Of a DNA stretch of 64,000 nucleotides, positions 27,166 to 35,338 are shown piece after piece; position 1 is the first letter of the stretch, and each line of letters begins with the position of its first letter. This stretch comes from CAVZYN01 sp963779515. GTDB taxonomy: Bacteria > Pseudomonadota > Alphaproteobacteria > Rhizobiales > Hyphomicrobiaceae. Under the pieces are notes generated by a model that searched no databases, was not told the origin of the DNA, and saw nothing but the letters and a program-made list of their open reading frames with translations. A program made the position numbers and the translations under genes. The DNA is taken from the NCBI GenBank assembly GCA_963779515.1, contig CAVZYN010000001.1, positions 868,001-932,000 of the forward strand, in the 5' to 3' direction.

Positions 27166-29523
27166 ATGCGTCCACCAAACTCCCCCAAGCCCACCTTCAG
27201 CCTGGCAACGCGCCGGCAAGATCGAGGCATGACACAGACCGGCGGAAAAGCCTCGCTCGAGGCACCCGAACAGGACGTCCGGCCGCTGCCGGGGACGGGC
27301 AATCGCGCCTTCTGGATCGGGCTCGTGATCGTGATCCTGTCGGTGATTTCGGGGCTCGCGACGTTCCTTATTCTGACGGGTTTGACGCCGCTGGTGCCGC
27401 GCAATGACGTCGTCGGCATCGTGCTTCTGATCAATATTCTGCTGGTGATCGCGATGTTCGGCGTCATCGGCCAACAGGCATACGGCCTGCGCAAGGCATG
27501 GCGGGCGAGGGTGCCCGGCGCACAGCTCTATGGCCGCGTAGTCGCGCTATTCAGTCTGATCGCGGCGGTGCCCGCGCTGATGCTGACAATGGTGGCGACG
27601 ACGACGTTTTCGCGCGCCATCGACGGCGTGTTTTCGACCCAGACGCGCACCATCGTCGGCAACTCGCTCGATGTCGCCAACGCCTATCTCGAAGAGCATG
27701 GGCAGGTGATCCGCACCGACATCGTCAATATGGCGCGCGATATCGACGATGCCGCGACGTTCATCGGCGGCGACGATCGCCGCTTTCGCGAACTTGTGTT
27801 CGCCCAGGCGGGCCTCCGCGATCTTCCGGTGGCGTACGTTATCGACCGCAAGGGGGATGTGAAGTTCGCGGCGTTGGAAAACGAGCGGATCCCCTACATA
27901 AGGCCGCCGCTCGCGTTGATAGAGGCAACCGAGGCGGGCCAGGTCCCATTGCTGATGCCGACCGAGAGCGTGCGCGTGGCGGCGTTGGCGAAATTGTCGA
28001 AGCACCCCGATCACTATCTTTACGTGGCGCGCGGCGTGAACCCGAAGGTGTTCTCGCATTTGCAGCGCACGCAAGCGGGCGTCGCCGAGTATGAGGCGAT
28101 GCGGCAGCGGCGCGGCGGATGGAAATTCATCCACGGCCTCCTCTATTTCATGTCGTCGGTGACGGCGATGCTGGCGGCGATCTGGGTGGGGCTGTGGTTC
28201 GCAGGCCGCCTCGTGGCTCCCATCAGACGCTTGATCGATGGCGCCCAGCAGGTCGCCAAAGGCGATCTCTCGGTGCAGCTTCCGGTGCTGCGAGGGGAGG
28301 GCGATCTGCGCCGCCTATCGATGGACTTCAATCACATGACCCAGCAGCTGGATCGGCAGCGCTCCGATCTCGTCAGCGCCAACACGGAACTCACCGAGCG
28401 CCGGCGCTTCATCGAAGCCGTGCTTTCGGGCGTATCGGCGGGGGTTCTCGGCGTCGAGCCCAGTGGGCGCGTGACGCTGATGAACCGGTCGGCGGAGAAG
28501 CTGCTGGGCCGCGACATGGCGACGATCGTCGATCGTGATTTGTCTCAGGCGATTCCCGAATTTGTCCCAATTTATGCGGCCGCAATGGCGCCGACGAACG
28601 CCAATCGGCCCGCCAACGACGTCGTCATCGCCGTCAATGGCGTCGAGCGGCGGTTTGCGGTGCGGGTCACGCGCGAGACCGAGGGTGAGGGCGAGCAAGG
28701 CGCCGTCGTCACGTTCGACGACATCACTGAACTCGTGACCGCGCAACGATCGAGCGCCTGGGCGGACGTCGCACGGCGCATCGCGCACGAAATCAAAAAC
28801 CCGCTCACGCCGATACAACTTTCGGCCGAACGGCTGCGGCGCAAGTACGGCTCGGTCATCACGGAAGACCGCGAAGTATTCGACAAGTGCACCGAAACCA
28901 TCATCCGGCAGGTCGGCGATGTCTCGCGCATGGTCGATGAGTTCTCGTCGTTTGCGCGGATGCCGAAGCCAGAGATGACGGACCTGGATTTGCGCGACGC
29001 AGTGCGCGACCCAGTCGTGCTGTTCCAGATGGGATCGCCGGGCGGGGTTACCATCGCGACCAGCATGGCGTCAGATCCGGTGCACGTCTCGGCGGACCGG
29101 CGGCTGTTGTCGCAAGCCATCACCAATCTCGTGAAAAACGCCGCTGAATCGGTCGCAACCGCTGCGGAGGCCATAGACAAGTCGGCCGATTGGCGCGGTC
29201 GCGTCGACGTTATCGTGCGTCAGGACGGCGCGCGTGCGATCATCGAAGTGATCGACAACGGCCTCGGGCTGCCGAAGCAAGATCGTCAACGTTTGCTCGA
29301 GCCCTATGTGACGACGAAGGGCGCGAAGGGGACAGGGCTTGGTCTTGCGATTGTCCAGAAGATCGTCGAACAGCACGGTGGTACGTTGACGCTCGAAGAC
29401 GCGCCGGTGGCGCCCGGGCGTTCCCGCGGCGCCTTGATCCGTATCATTTTGCTCGCACTCGAACCGTCCGCGCAACAACTCATCAAAAAGGAGCCGCGCC
29501 CCGTGTTCGCGGTTCGTCACTGA
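27166..29523 (+). CDS. ntrY: Sensor histidine kinase NtrY
   Basis: Membrane-bound kinase paired with NtrX, linked to nitrogen and redox responses in alphaproteobacteria. The 785-residue protein has hydrophobic helices near 45-67, 80-105 and 125-150, a periplasmic sensor region, and a further helix around 325-350. HAMP (VAPIRRLIDGAQQVAKGDLSVQL), PAS and the kinase core follow. The H-box is RRIAHEIKNPLTPIQLS with H541; N- and G-boxes are NLVKNAAESV, DNGLGLP and GTGLGLAIVQK. An ATG at 27229 is an alternative start. A 133-base gap from ntrC may hold its own promoter. Confidence 0.94.
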   Translation: MRPPNSPKPTFSLATRRQDRGMTQTGGKASLEAPEQDVRPLPGTGNRAFWIGLVIVILSVISGLATFLILTGLTPLVPRNDVVGIVLLINILLVIAMFGVIGQQAYGLRKAWRARVPGAQLYGRVVALFSLIAAVPALMLTMVATTTFSRAIDGVFSTQTRTIVGNSLDVANAYLEEHGQVIRTDIVNMARDIDDAATFIGGDDRRFRELVFAQAGLRDLPVAYVIDRKGDVKFAALENERIPYIRPPLALIEATEAGQVPLLMPTESVRVAALAKLSKHPDHYLYVARGVNPKVFSHLQRTQAGVAEYEAMRQRRGGWKFIHGLLYFMSSVTAMLAAIWVGLWFAGRLVAPIRRLIDGAQQVAKGDLSVQLPVLRGEGDLRRLSMDFNHMTQQLDRQRSDLVSANTELTERRRFIEAVLSGVSAGVLGVEPSGRVTLMNRSAEKLLGRDMATIVDRDLSQAIPEFVPIYAAAMAPTNANRPANDVVIAVNGVERRFAVRVTRETEGEGEQGAVVTFDDITELVTAQRSSAWADVARRIAHEIKNPLTPIQLSAERLRRKYGSVITEDREVFDKCTETIIRQVGDVSRMVDEFSSFARMPKPEMTDLDLRDAVRDPVVLFQMGSPGGVTIATSMASDPVHVSADRRLLSQAITNLVKNAAESVATAAEAIDKSADWRGRVDVIVRQDGARAIIEVIDNGLGLPKQDRQRLLEPYVTTKGAKGTGLGLAIVQKIVEQHGGTLTLEDAPVAPGRSRGALIRIILLALEPSAQQLIKKEPRPVFAVRH

Positions 29524-29547
29524 CGTTGATCAATGAGGGAGTAATCC

Positions 29548-30942
29548 ATGGCATCTGACATCCTGGTCGTCGATGACGAGGCCGATATCCGTGAGATGGT
29601 TTCTGGTTTGCTCGAGGACGAAGGGCATCGGCCGCGCCTCGCCCGTGACAGTGACGAGGCTCTGAAAGCCATTGAGCAACGCCGGCCGCATCTGGTGGTC
29701 TTGGATATCTGGCTGCAGGGGAGCCGTCTCGACGGTCTCGAGGTGCTCAACGTCATCAAGAAGGCCCATCCAGATCTTCCCGTCGTGATCATTTCCGGCC
29801 ATGGCAACATCGAGACGGCCGTGACGGCGATCCGTCGCGGCGCATACGATTACATCGAGAAGCCGTTCAAGGCGGACCGGCTGTTGCTGGTCGTGATGCG
29901 TGCGCTCGAAGCGTCGAAATTGCACCGGGAAGTGCGCCAGCTGCGCGAGCGGTCCGCCGTCAGTTTCGAAATGATTGGGCAATCGGCGGCGATCAATCAA
30001 CTCGTGGGTGCGATCGATCGCGTGGCGCCGACCAATAGCCGCATTCTGATCCGTGGCGCGGCCGGCTCGGGCAAGGAGCTCGCCGCGCGCGTCCTGCACG
30101 CCAAGTCCTTGCGCAAGGACGGCCCGTTCGTGGTGCTGAACGCAGCGGCGATGGCGCCCGATCGCGTCGAAGAGGAATTGTTCGGCACGGAAGACGTGTC
30201 GGGGCCGCGCAAGGTTGGCGCGCTGGAAGAGGCGCACGGTGGCACGCTCTATATCGACGAAGTCGCGGACATGCCGCTCGAAACGCAAGGCAAGGTGTTG
30301 CGCGTGCTGGTCGAGCAGAAGTTCCAGCGGGTCGGTGGCGGTCCGAAGGTGTCGGTCGACGTCCGCATCGTATCGTCGACGAGCCGGGATCTCGAACGCG
30401 AAATGAGCGAGGGACGGTTCCGCGAGGACCTCTATCACCGCCTCAACGTGGTGCCGCTGCGCGTGCCCGGCATCAACGAGCGCCGGGACGATATCCCCGC
30501 GCTGATCAACTATTTTACGCAGCAGATCGCGCAGTCGTCGGGCTTGGCACCGCGCAAAATCGGTGAAGATGCGATCGCCGTTCTGCAGACCCATGATTGG
30601 CCGGGAAATGTGCGGGAATTGCGCAACAACATCGAACGGCTGATGATCCTGTCGAGTGGAGAACCCGACAGCACGATCACGGCCGCGATGCTGCCGGATG
30701 AGATCGGCTCGAACGTGCCGTTGCCGATGAATGCGGGCAAAGAACATCTGATGTCGCTGCCGCTGCGCGAAGCCCGCGAAATCTTTGAGCGGGATTATCT
30801 GCTGGCGCAGATCAGCCGCTTCGGTGGCAATATTTCGCGCACGGCCGAGTTCGTGGGCATGGAACGTTCAGCATTGCATCGTAAGCTTCGTGCTCTTGGC
30901 GTGTCGTCCGAACAGCGGTCGAACGACGTGCGTCAAGCCTGA
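29548..30942 (+). CDS. ntrX: Response regulator NtrX
   Basis: Partner of NtrY, 464 aa. The receiver has D9/D10 and the phospho-acceptor D53 (LVVLDIWLQGSRLDG). The AAA+ domain has Walker A RGAAGSGKELAAR and LYIDEVADMP. The loop that is GAFTGA in NtrC is replaced here by a degenerate stretch (FGTEDVSGPRKVGALEEA), so it probably does not activate sigma-54, as is usual for alphaproteobacterial NtrX. A Fis-type HTH closes the protein (GGNISRTAEFVGMERSALHRKL). GAGGGA at 29535-29540 supports the ATG at 29548. Confidence 0.95.
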   Translation: MASDILVVDDEADIREMVSGLLEDEGHRPRLARDSDEALKAIEQRRPHLVVLDIWLQGSRLDGLEVLNVIKKAHPDLPVVIISGHGNIETAVTAIRRGAYDYIEKPFKADRLLLVVMRALEASKLHREVRQLRERSAVSFEMIGQSAAINQLVGAIDRVAPTNSRILIRGAAGSGKELAARVLHAKSLRKDGPFVVLNAAAMAPDRVEEELFGTEDVSGPRKVGALEEAHGGTLYIDEVADMPLETQGKVLRVLVEQKFQRVGGGPKVSVDVRIVSSTSRDLEREMSEGRFREDLYHRLNVVPLRVPGINERRDDIPALINYFTQQIAQSSGLAPRKIGEDAIAVLQTHDWPGNVRELRNNIERLMILSSGEPDSTITAAMLPDEIGSNVPLPMNAGKEHLMSLPLREAREIFERDYLLAQISRFGGNISRTAEFVGMERSALHRKLRALGVSSEQRSNDVRQA

Positions 30943-30970
30943 GCGGGACAGCAGGAGAGGGCAGGGGATC

Positions 30971-31834
30971 ATGGCGCGGGTCGTGTATGTCGATGGGCGG
31001 TATCTGCCTTGGCGCCAAGCGCATGTGCACGCGGAGGATCGCGGTTTCCAATTCGGCGACGCGGTCTATGAGGTGTGCGAGGTGCGAGGCGGTCACCTCG
31101 TCGACGAGACCCGTCATATGGCCCGGCTCGAACGATCGCTGCGTGAGCTTGAAATTCCGCAGCCGATGAGCCGCAGCGCTTGGGCGCGGGTGTTGCGCGA
31201 AACGATACGGCGCAATGGCGTCGCCGACGGCAGCGTCTATCTGCAGGTGTCGCGCGGTGCGCGCCGGCGCGACTTCTTGTTCTCCGGCGCAGGCCTGAGC
31301 CCCACGGTCGTCTGTCTCGCGCGCAGTCAGTCGCGTGAAAAAGGCGACGCTGCGGCGGAGCAGGGGATCGGCATCAAGACGGTGCGCGACATGCGCTGGG
31401 GACGTTGCGATATCAAGACCGTGATGTTGTTGCCGTCGTCGCTGGCAAAGGAAGAGGCGAAAAAGATTGGCGCCAAGGAGGCCTGGCTCATCGATGCCGA
31501 CGGGTTCGTGACGGAAGGCGCTTCGAGCAATGCCTGGATCATCGATCGCGAGGGGCGGCTGGTGACCCGGGCGCTCAGTCCGGCGATCCTGCCAGGGGTC
31601 ACGCGGGCGACGCTGCTCGATGTCCTGCGGCGGGAAAAAATCGAACTGGTCGAGCGCCCTTTCACGGTGGAGGAGGCAAAAGCGGCCCGTGAGGCCTTCG
31701 TCACCAGCGCCACGAACATCGTGATGCCGGTCGTCCAGATCGATGGCGCACCGGTCGGCAATGGAGCGCCGGGCCTTACAACTCAAAGGCTTCGCGCCGC
31801 CTTCCATGAGGTCGCGGAGATCGCGGCCCGCTGA
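30971..31834 (+). CDS. dat: D-amino-acid aminotransferase
   Basis: PLP-dependent fold-type IV transaminase, 287 aa, making D-amino acids such as D-Glu or D-Ala for peptidoglycan (family knowledge). Seen: YVDGRYLPWRQAHVHAEDRGFQFGDAVYEV at the N terminus, the probable PLP lysine K149 in RCDIKTVMLLPS, EAWLIDADGFVTEGASSN and ILPGVTR. Branched-chain aminotransferases and ADC lyases share the fold, but the short length and context between ntrX and hfq match the Hyphomicrobiales D-amino-acid enzyme. The ATG at 30971 follows a purine-rich ggagagggcagggg. It lies 28 bases after ntrX. Confidence 0.88.
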   Translation: MARVVYVDGRYLPWRQAHVHAEDRGFQFGDAVYEVCEVRGGHLVDETRHMARLERSLRELEIPQPMSRSAWARVLRETIRRNGVADGSVYLQVSRGARRRDFLFSGAGLSPTVVCLARSQSREKGDAAAEQGIGIKTVRDMRWGRCDIKTVMLLPSSLAKEEAKKIGAKEAWLIDADGFVTEGASSNAWIIDREGRLVTRALSPAILPGVTRATLLDVLRREKIELVERPFTVEEAKAAREAFVTSATNIVMPVVQIDGAPVGNGAPGLTTQRLRAAFHEVAEIAAR

Positions 31835-31869
31835 CGCGCCGGGTGTTACCGTAGTCTGCCGTTTCCGCA

Positions 31870-31898
31870 TTGCAACAAAAGCGGACTAGACCTACAAT
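31870..31898 (+). promoter_or_regulatory. Candidate sigma-70-type promoter of hfq
   Basis: TTGCAA (31870-31875) and TACAAT (31893-31898) are separated by exactly 17 bases, which is a good housekeeping-type match, in the gap between dat and hfq. Transcription from about 31905 would leave a leader of some 70 bases before the hfq ATG at 31975. Confidence 0.55.
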
Positions 31899-31974
31899 TA
31901 CCCTATATATCCGCGAAGGCAGTCACAGGTGTGGTGTTCTGCCCGCAACAAAAAACGACCGGACACCCAAGAAC

Positions 31975-32223
31975 ATGGCCAACGAACGCGCGCCTAGCCT
32001 TCAAGACACATTCCTCAATTACGTCCGCAAGAACAAGACGCCCCTGACCATCTTTCTGATCAATGGCGTGAAACTGCAGGGCATCGTCACGTGGTTCGAT
32101 AATTTCTGCGTGCTGCTGCGCCGCGATGGTCATTCCCAGCTCGTCTACAAGCATGCGATCTCGACGATCATGCCGGGCGGGCCGGTGCAGCTGTTCGACA
32201 GCGAAACGCAAGATACCAACTAA
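31975..32223 (+). CDS. hfq: RNA chaperone Hfq
   Basis: Hexameric Sm-like protein that pairs small RNAs with mRNAs. It is 82 aa, the usual alphaproteobacterial size. The Sm1 part reads LQDTFLNYVRKNKTPLTIFLINGVKLQGIV and the Sm2 part carries YKHAISTIMP. The C-terminal tail is very short. In alphaproteobacteria, including here, hfq sits between the ntr/dat genes and hflX. The frame extends upstream but no other ATG fits. The ribosome site is weak. Confidence 0.97.
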   Translation: MANERAPSLQDTFLNYVRKNKTPLTIFLINGVKLQGIVTWFDNFCVLLRRDGHSQLVYKHAISTIMPGGPVQLFDSETQDTN

Positions 32224-32307
32224 AGAGTAGCGGCAATCAGCGATCCGCATTTCGACAACGACGACGTTGAGAGCGATGCCATCGAAACCGGTGGGCTCGC
32301 GGTCGGT

Positions 32308-33645
32308 GTGCGTGCGTTGGTGTTGGTGCCGGTCCCTCCGCGTGGGCGGCGTCCGCTCCCGGTCAACAGCGTCGCCGCCGCGCCGCCACCCTTGCACTCG
32401 CCGCAAGACCGGTTGGAGGAAGCGATTGGTCTCGCGCACGCGATTGATCTCGACGTGCGGCAATCGCTGCTGGTGCCGCTGCCGCAGCTGAAACCAGGAA
32501 CACTCTTCGGGTCGGGTAAAGTCGAGGAGATCAAGGCGCTCGTCGAGACCGAGAAGATCATGCTGGTCGTGGTCGATCATGCGGTGACGCCGGTGCAGCA
32601 GCGCAATCTGGAGAAGGTATGGTCGTGCAAGGTCATCGACCGGACCGGGTTGATCCTCGAGATCTTTGGACGGCGGGCACGAACACGGGAAGGGCGGCTA
32701 CAAGTCGAACTCGCGCACCTGAGCTACCAGAAGGGGCGCCTGGTACGGGCCTGGACCCATCTCGAGCGGCAGCGCGGCGGCGCGGGCTTCCTCGGCGGAC
32801 CGGGTGAGCGTCAGCTCGAACTCGATCGCCGTATTTTGCAGGACAAGATCGACAAGCTGAAGTCGGAGCTGGTGCAGGTTGTCCGAACGCGGGAACTGCA
32901 TCGCAAGGGCCGCCGCAAGGTACCGTATCCGATCGTTGCGATCGTCGGCTACACGAACGCGGGAAAATCCACGCTCTTCAATCGCATCACCGGTGCCGGC
33001 GTGCTGGCGAAAGACCAGGTGTTCGCAACGCTCGATCCAACCATGCGGGAGGTGAAACTCGCGGGCGGGCGCCGGATCATCTTGTCTGACACCGTGGGAT
33101 TCATCTCCGATCTTCCGACGACCCTGGTCGCGGCCTTTCGCGCGACCCTCGAAGAGGTGATCGAAGCCGACCTCGTGCTGCATGTGCGTGATATCAGTCA
33201 TCCAGAGACGGATCTGCAGGCAGCCGACGTCGCAGCGGTGTTGCGCGAACTCGGCGTCGACCCAGATCGCGCGGAGCCGAACATTCTCGATGTCTGGAAC
33301 AAGATCGATCGCGTGGCACCGGAGCCGCGATTGATCCTCGAACACGATGCCGGACGCGCACCGCGCCCGACGGTGTTGGTTTCGGCCGCAACAGGGGAGG
33401 GGGTCGAGGCGCTGCTGTCAGCAATCGATCAGCGCGCCGGCGCACGCGACGTCGTGGTCGACGTTGCGTTGCCGCCGCACGAGGGCCGTCTGTTGAGCTG
33501 GCTCTATCAAAACGGTGACGTCCTGACGCGGGCCGCCGACGAGAGTGGTACCGTGTCGTGCCGGGTGCGGCTCGATCCGGCCAAGCGCGGCCATCTCGAC
33601 GGCATTCTCAAAAAGGCCGGGTTGGCGCCCGCGCGCGGGGCATGA
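32308..33645 (+). CDS. hflX: GTPase HflX
   Basis: Ribosome-associated GTPase that splits stalled 70S ribosomes. The 445 residues counted from GTG 32308 include the HflX N-terminal domain (LKPGTLFGSGKVEEIKALV, ELAHLSYQKGRLVRAWTHLERQ). The coiled linker carries FLGGPGERQLELDRR. The G domain has G1 GYTNAGKSTLFN, G3 DTVGFI and G4 NKID. The same frame is open back to the hfq stop and reads like coding sequence (SDPHFDNDDVESDAIETGG), yet contains no ATG, GTG or TTG before 32308. The true N terminus may therefore lie upstream on a non-standard start. Confidence 0.93.
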   Translation: MRALVLVPVPPRGRRPLPVNSVAAAPPPLHSPQDRLEEAIGLAHAIDLDVRQSLLVPLPQLKPGTLFGSGKVEEIKALVETEKIMLVVVDHAVTPVQQRNLEKVWSCKVIDRTGLILEIFGRRARTREGRLQVELAHLSYQKGRLVRAWTHLERQRGGAGFLGGPGERQLELDRRILQDKIDKLKSELVQVVRTRELHRKGRRKVPYPIVAIVGYTNAGKSTLFNRITGAGVLAKDQVFATLDPTMREVKLAGGRRIILSDTVGFISDLPTTLVAAFRATLEEVIEADLVLHVRDISHPETDLQAADVAAVLRELGVDPDRAEPNILDVWNKIDRVAPEPRLILEHDAGRAPRPTVLVSAATGEGVEALLSAIDQRAGARDVVVDVALPPHEGRLLSWLYQNGDVLTRAADESGTVSCRVRLDPAKRGHLDGILKKAGLAPARGA

Positions 33646-33736
33646 GCGTTCGCAATTGCGCAACCATGCGGCGCGAAGTTGCGTGCGGATTGCCTGTATT
33701 TTTGGTAGAGTGATAGCGTGGGGAGGGGCGTGATCG

Positions 33737-34627
33737 CTAAGAGCGCTCGGCACGTTTGGCGTCGTTCCAGAGTGAGTCCATTTCAGTGAGATCCGATTGC
33801 GCCGGCGTCTTGCCGCGCCCCGCGAGATGTTGCTCGATGTAGGCGAAGCGGCGGCGGAATTTTTCGTTGGCGCCGCGGAGCGCAGTCTCCGGATCGAGAT
33901 CGAGATGCCGGGCGACGTTCGCCATGACGAACAGCAGATCGCCGAATTCTTCTTCGACCTTGTCTCGATCATTCCCGGCAGCGTGCTGACCGGAGCCGCG
34001 CGGATCGGCGGGGAGGGCAACGGCCTCGAACTCGGCGAGCTCCTCGCGCATCTTGTCGAACACGGGCGCCAGCGACGGCCAGTCAAATCCGACCTTCGCC
34101 GCTTTGGCCTGCAACTTGACGGCGCGCGCGAGCGCCGGCAGACCGACGGGTATATCGGCGAGCAGCGACGGCGAGGCGGCGCTTTCCTCGTCACGGGCCT
34201 CGCCACGGCCCCCATCACGGCGGGCGCGCGCGGCGGCCTTCTCGGCCCGCTCTTCGGCTTTGATCTTTTCCCAAAAACCTTTGGCGGCACCCATGGAGCG
34301 CGCATGCTCATCGCCGAAGACGTGCGGGTGGCGGCGGATCATTTTGCGGGTGATGCCCTCGACGACGTCGCCGAACGCAAACTCGTTTTCTTCCTCCGCC
34401 ATGCGCGCGTGGTACACGACTTGTAGCAACAGGTCGCCGAGTTCTTCCTTGAGGTCGGTCTTGTCGCCACGGGCAATGGCCTCGGCGACCTCGTAGGCTT
34501 CTTCGAGCGTGTATGGCGCGATGGTCGCGAACGTCTGTTCGAGATCCCACGGGCAACCGGTGATCGGCGTGCGCAGGGCCGCCAAGATGTCGATAAGCTC
34601 GGCAATGTCACGGGAGGGCTTGGGCAT
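33737..34627 (-). CDS. mazG: Nucleoside triphosphate pyrophosphohydrolase MazG
   Basis: Hydrolyses (d)NTPs to NMP and PPi as a house-cleaning enzyme. The 296-aa protein has two MazG domains. The first (about 10-110) contains CPWDLEQTFATIAPYTLEEAYE and the metal motif KEELGDLLLQVVYHARMAEE. The second (about 170-265) contains KVEEEFGDLLFVMANVARHL. Between them is a charged linker of about 40 residues (KAEERAEKAAARARRDGG). The ATG at 34627 (MPKPSRD) is chosen over an in-frame start seven codons earlier. It is convergent with hflX. Confidence 0.93.
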   Translation of the reverse strand: MPKPSRDIAELIDILAALRTPITGCPWDLEQTFATIAPYTLEEAYEVAEAIARGDKTDLKEELGDLLLQVVYHARMAEEENEFAFGDVVEGITRKMIRRHPHVFGDEHARSMGAAKGFWEKIKAEERAEKAAARARRDGGRGEARDEESAASPSLLADIPVGLPALARAVKLQAKAAKVGFDWPSLAPVFDKMREELAEFEAVALPADPRGSGQHAAGNDRDKVEEEFGDLLFVMANVARHLDLDPETALRGANEKFRRRFAYIEQHLAGRGKTPAQSDLTEMDSLWNDAKRAERS

Positions 34628-34745
34628 GATCCGCCTCGTTCGATCCACGGTGTTTCAACGCGGCCTCGGGCAGCCCGCCACCAGATTGTCGCGAATCCGC
34701 TCCAGGGCTAGTCTAGGCGAGCATCGGCATCCATGGGCGCAACAT

Positions 34746-35156
34746 ATGAGCACACGTCTTTCGCGCATCGTCGCCGTCATGTGTGGGGCTATGGCCGCAC
34801 TCGCGTCCGAGGGGTTCGCGCAGGACCCTCCTCGCAGCGCCACGCGGGTTTCGCCAGGCGGGACGACGCGGGTCTTTGTGATGGCGGGCTTCGACGGCCA
34901 GTGCCGGTCAACGCCATCGGCCCAGATTACCATCGATGTGCCGCCGGCCAAAGGTAGCGTCGCTCTGCGCGAAGGGCAGGGGACGACGGTGCAGTACAGT
35001 CTGTCGGGTTCCTGCATCGGTGCCAAGGTGCAAGGCGTCGGAATCTACTACTCGGCCCGTCCCAATACAGAAGGGGCGGACACGTTCTCAATCACGGCAC
35101 GCCTCGCGTCGGGCGAGACCGCGAGCAGAACGTTCCATCTCAACATCGCGGACTGA
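34746..35156 (+). CDS. Small secreted protein of unknown function
   Basis: The 136-residue product has a clear signal peptide (MSTRLSRIVAVMCGAMAALASEGFAQ, cleavage near 25-26). The mature domain of about 110 residues is beta-rich with alternating hydrophobics (ITIDVPPAKGSVAL, GVGIYYSARPN, TFSITARLASG). Two cysteines in the mature part (GQCRS and SGSCIG) could form a disulfide. The pattern suggests an immunoglobulin-like or cadherin-like periplasmic domain, but I recognise no family. No convincing ribosome site is seen, and neighbours mazG and pepA are on the other strand. Confidence 0.62.
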   Translation: MSTRLSRIVAVMCGAMAALASEGFAQDPPRSATRVSPGGTTRVFVMAGFDGQCRSTPSAQITIDVPPAKGSVALREGQGTTVQYSLSGSCIGAKVQGVGIYYSARPNTEGADTFSITARLASGETASRTFHLNIAD

Positions 35157-35254
35157 GGGGTTGGGTCGCGCGGCCGGAATTGGAGAAATTGCCGAAAACA
35201 GCGTTTGAGGAGAGCCTAACCGTATCCATCCGTTCAGCCTCATGTCAATTCGCG

Positions 35255-35266
35255 TAATATATATTA
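35255..35266. other. A/T-rich palindrome in the convergent gap before pepA
   Basis: A perfect 12-base palindrome (taatatatatta) sits in an A/T-rich patch running from about 35240 to 35300, in an otherwise G+C-rich region between convergent genes. No gene is apparent in 35157-35338. It may be a terminator region or a binding site; nothing more can be said. Confidence 0.4.
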
Positions 35267-35338
35267 TGGAAAAAAATTTGATATTTCTAGACTAATCTCA
35301 GATAACTCTGTGCGTGGTCGCGATCTCGATACCGGAAT

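Noticed and set aside
31975..33645. Hfq-HflX fusion by stop-codon read-through
   Set aside because: The genes share a frame, but both are complete separate families and a TAA stop is efficient; a separate start for HflX is simpler.
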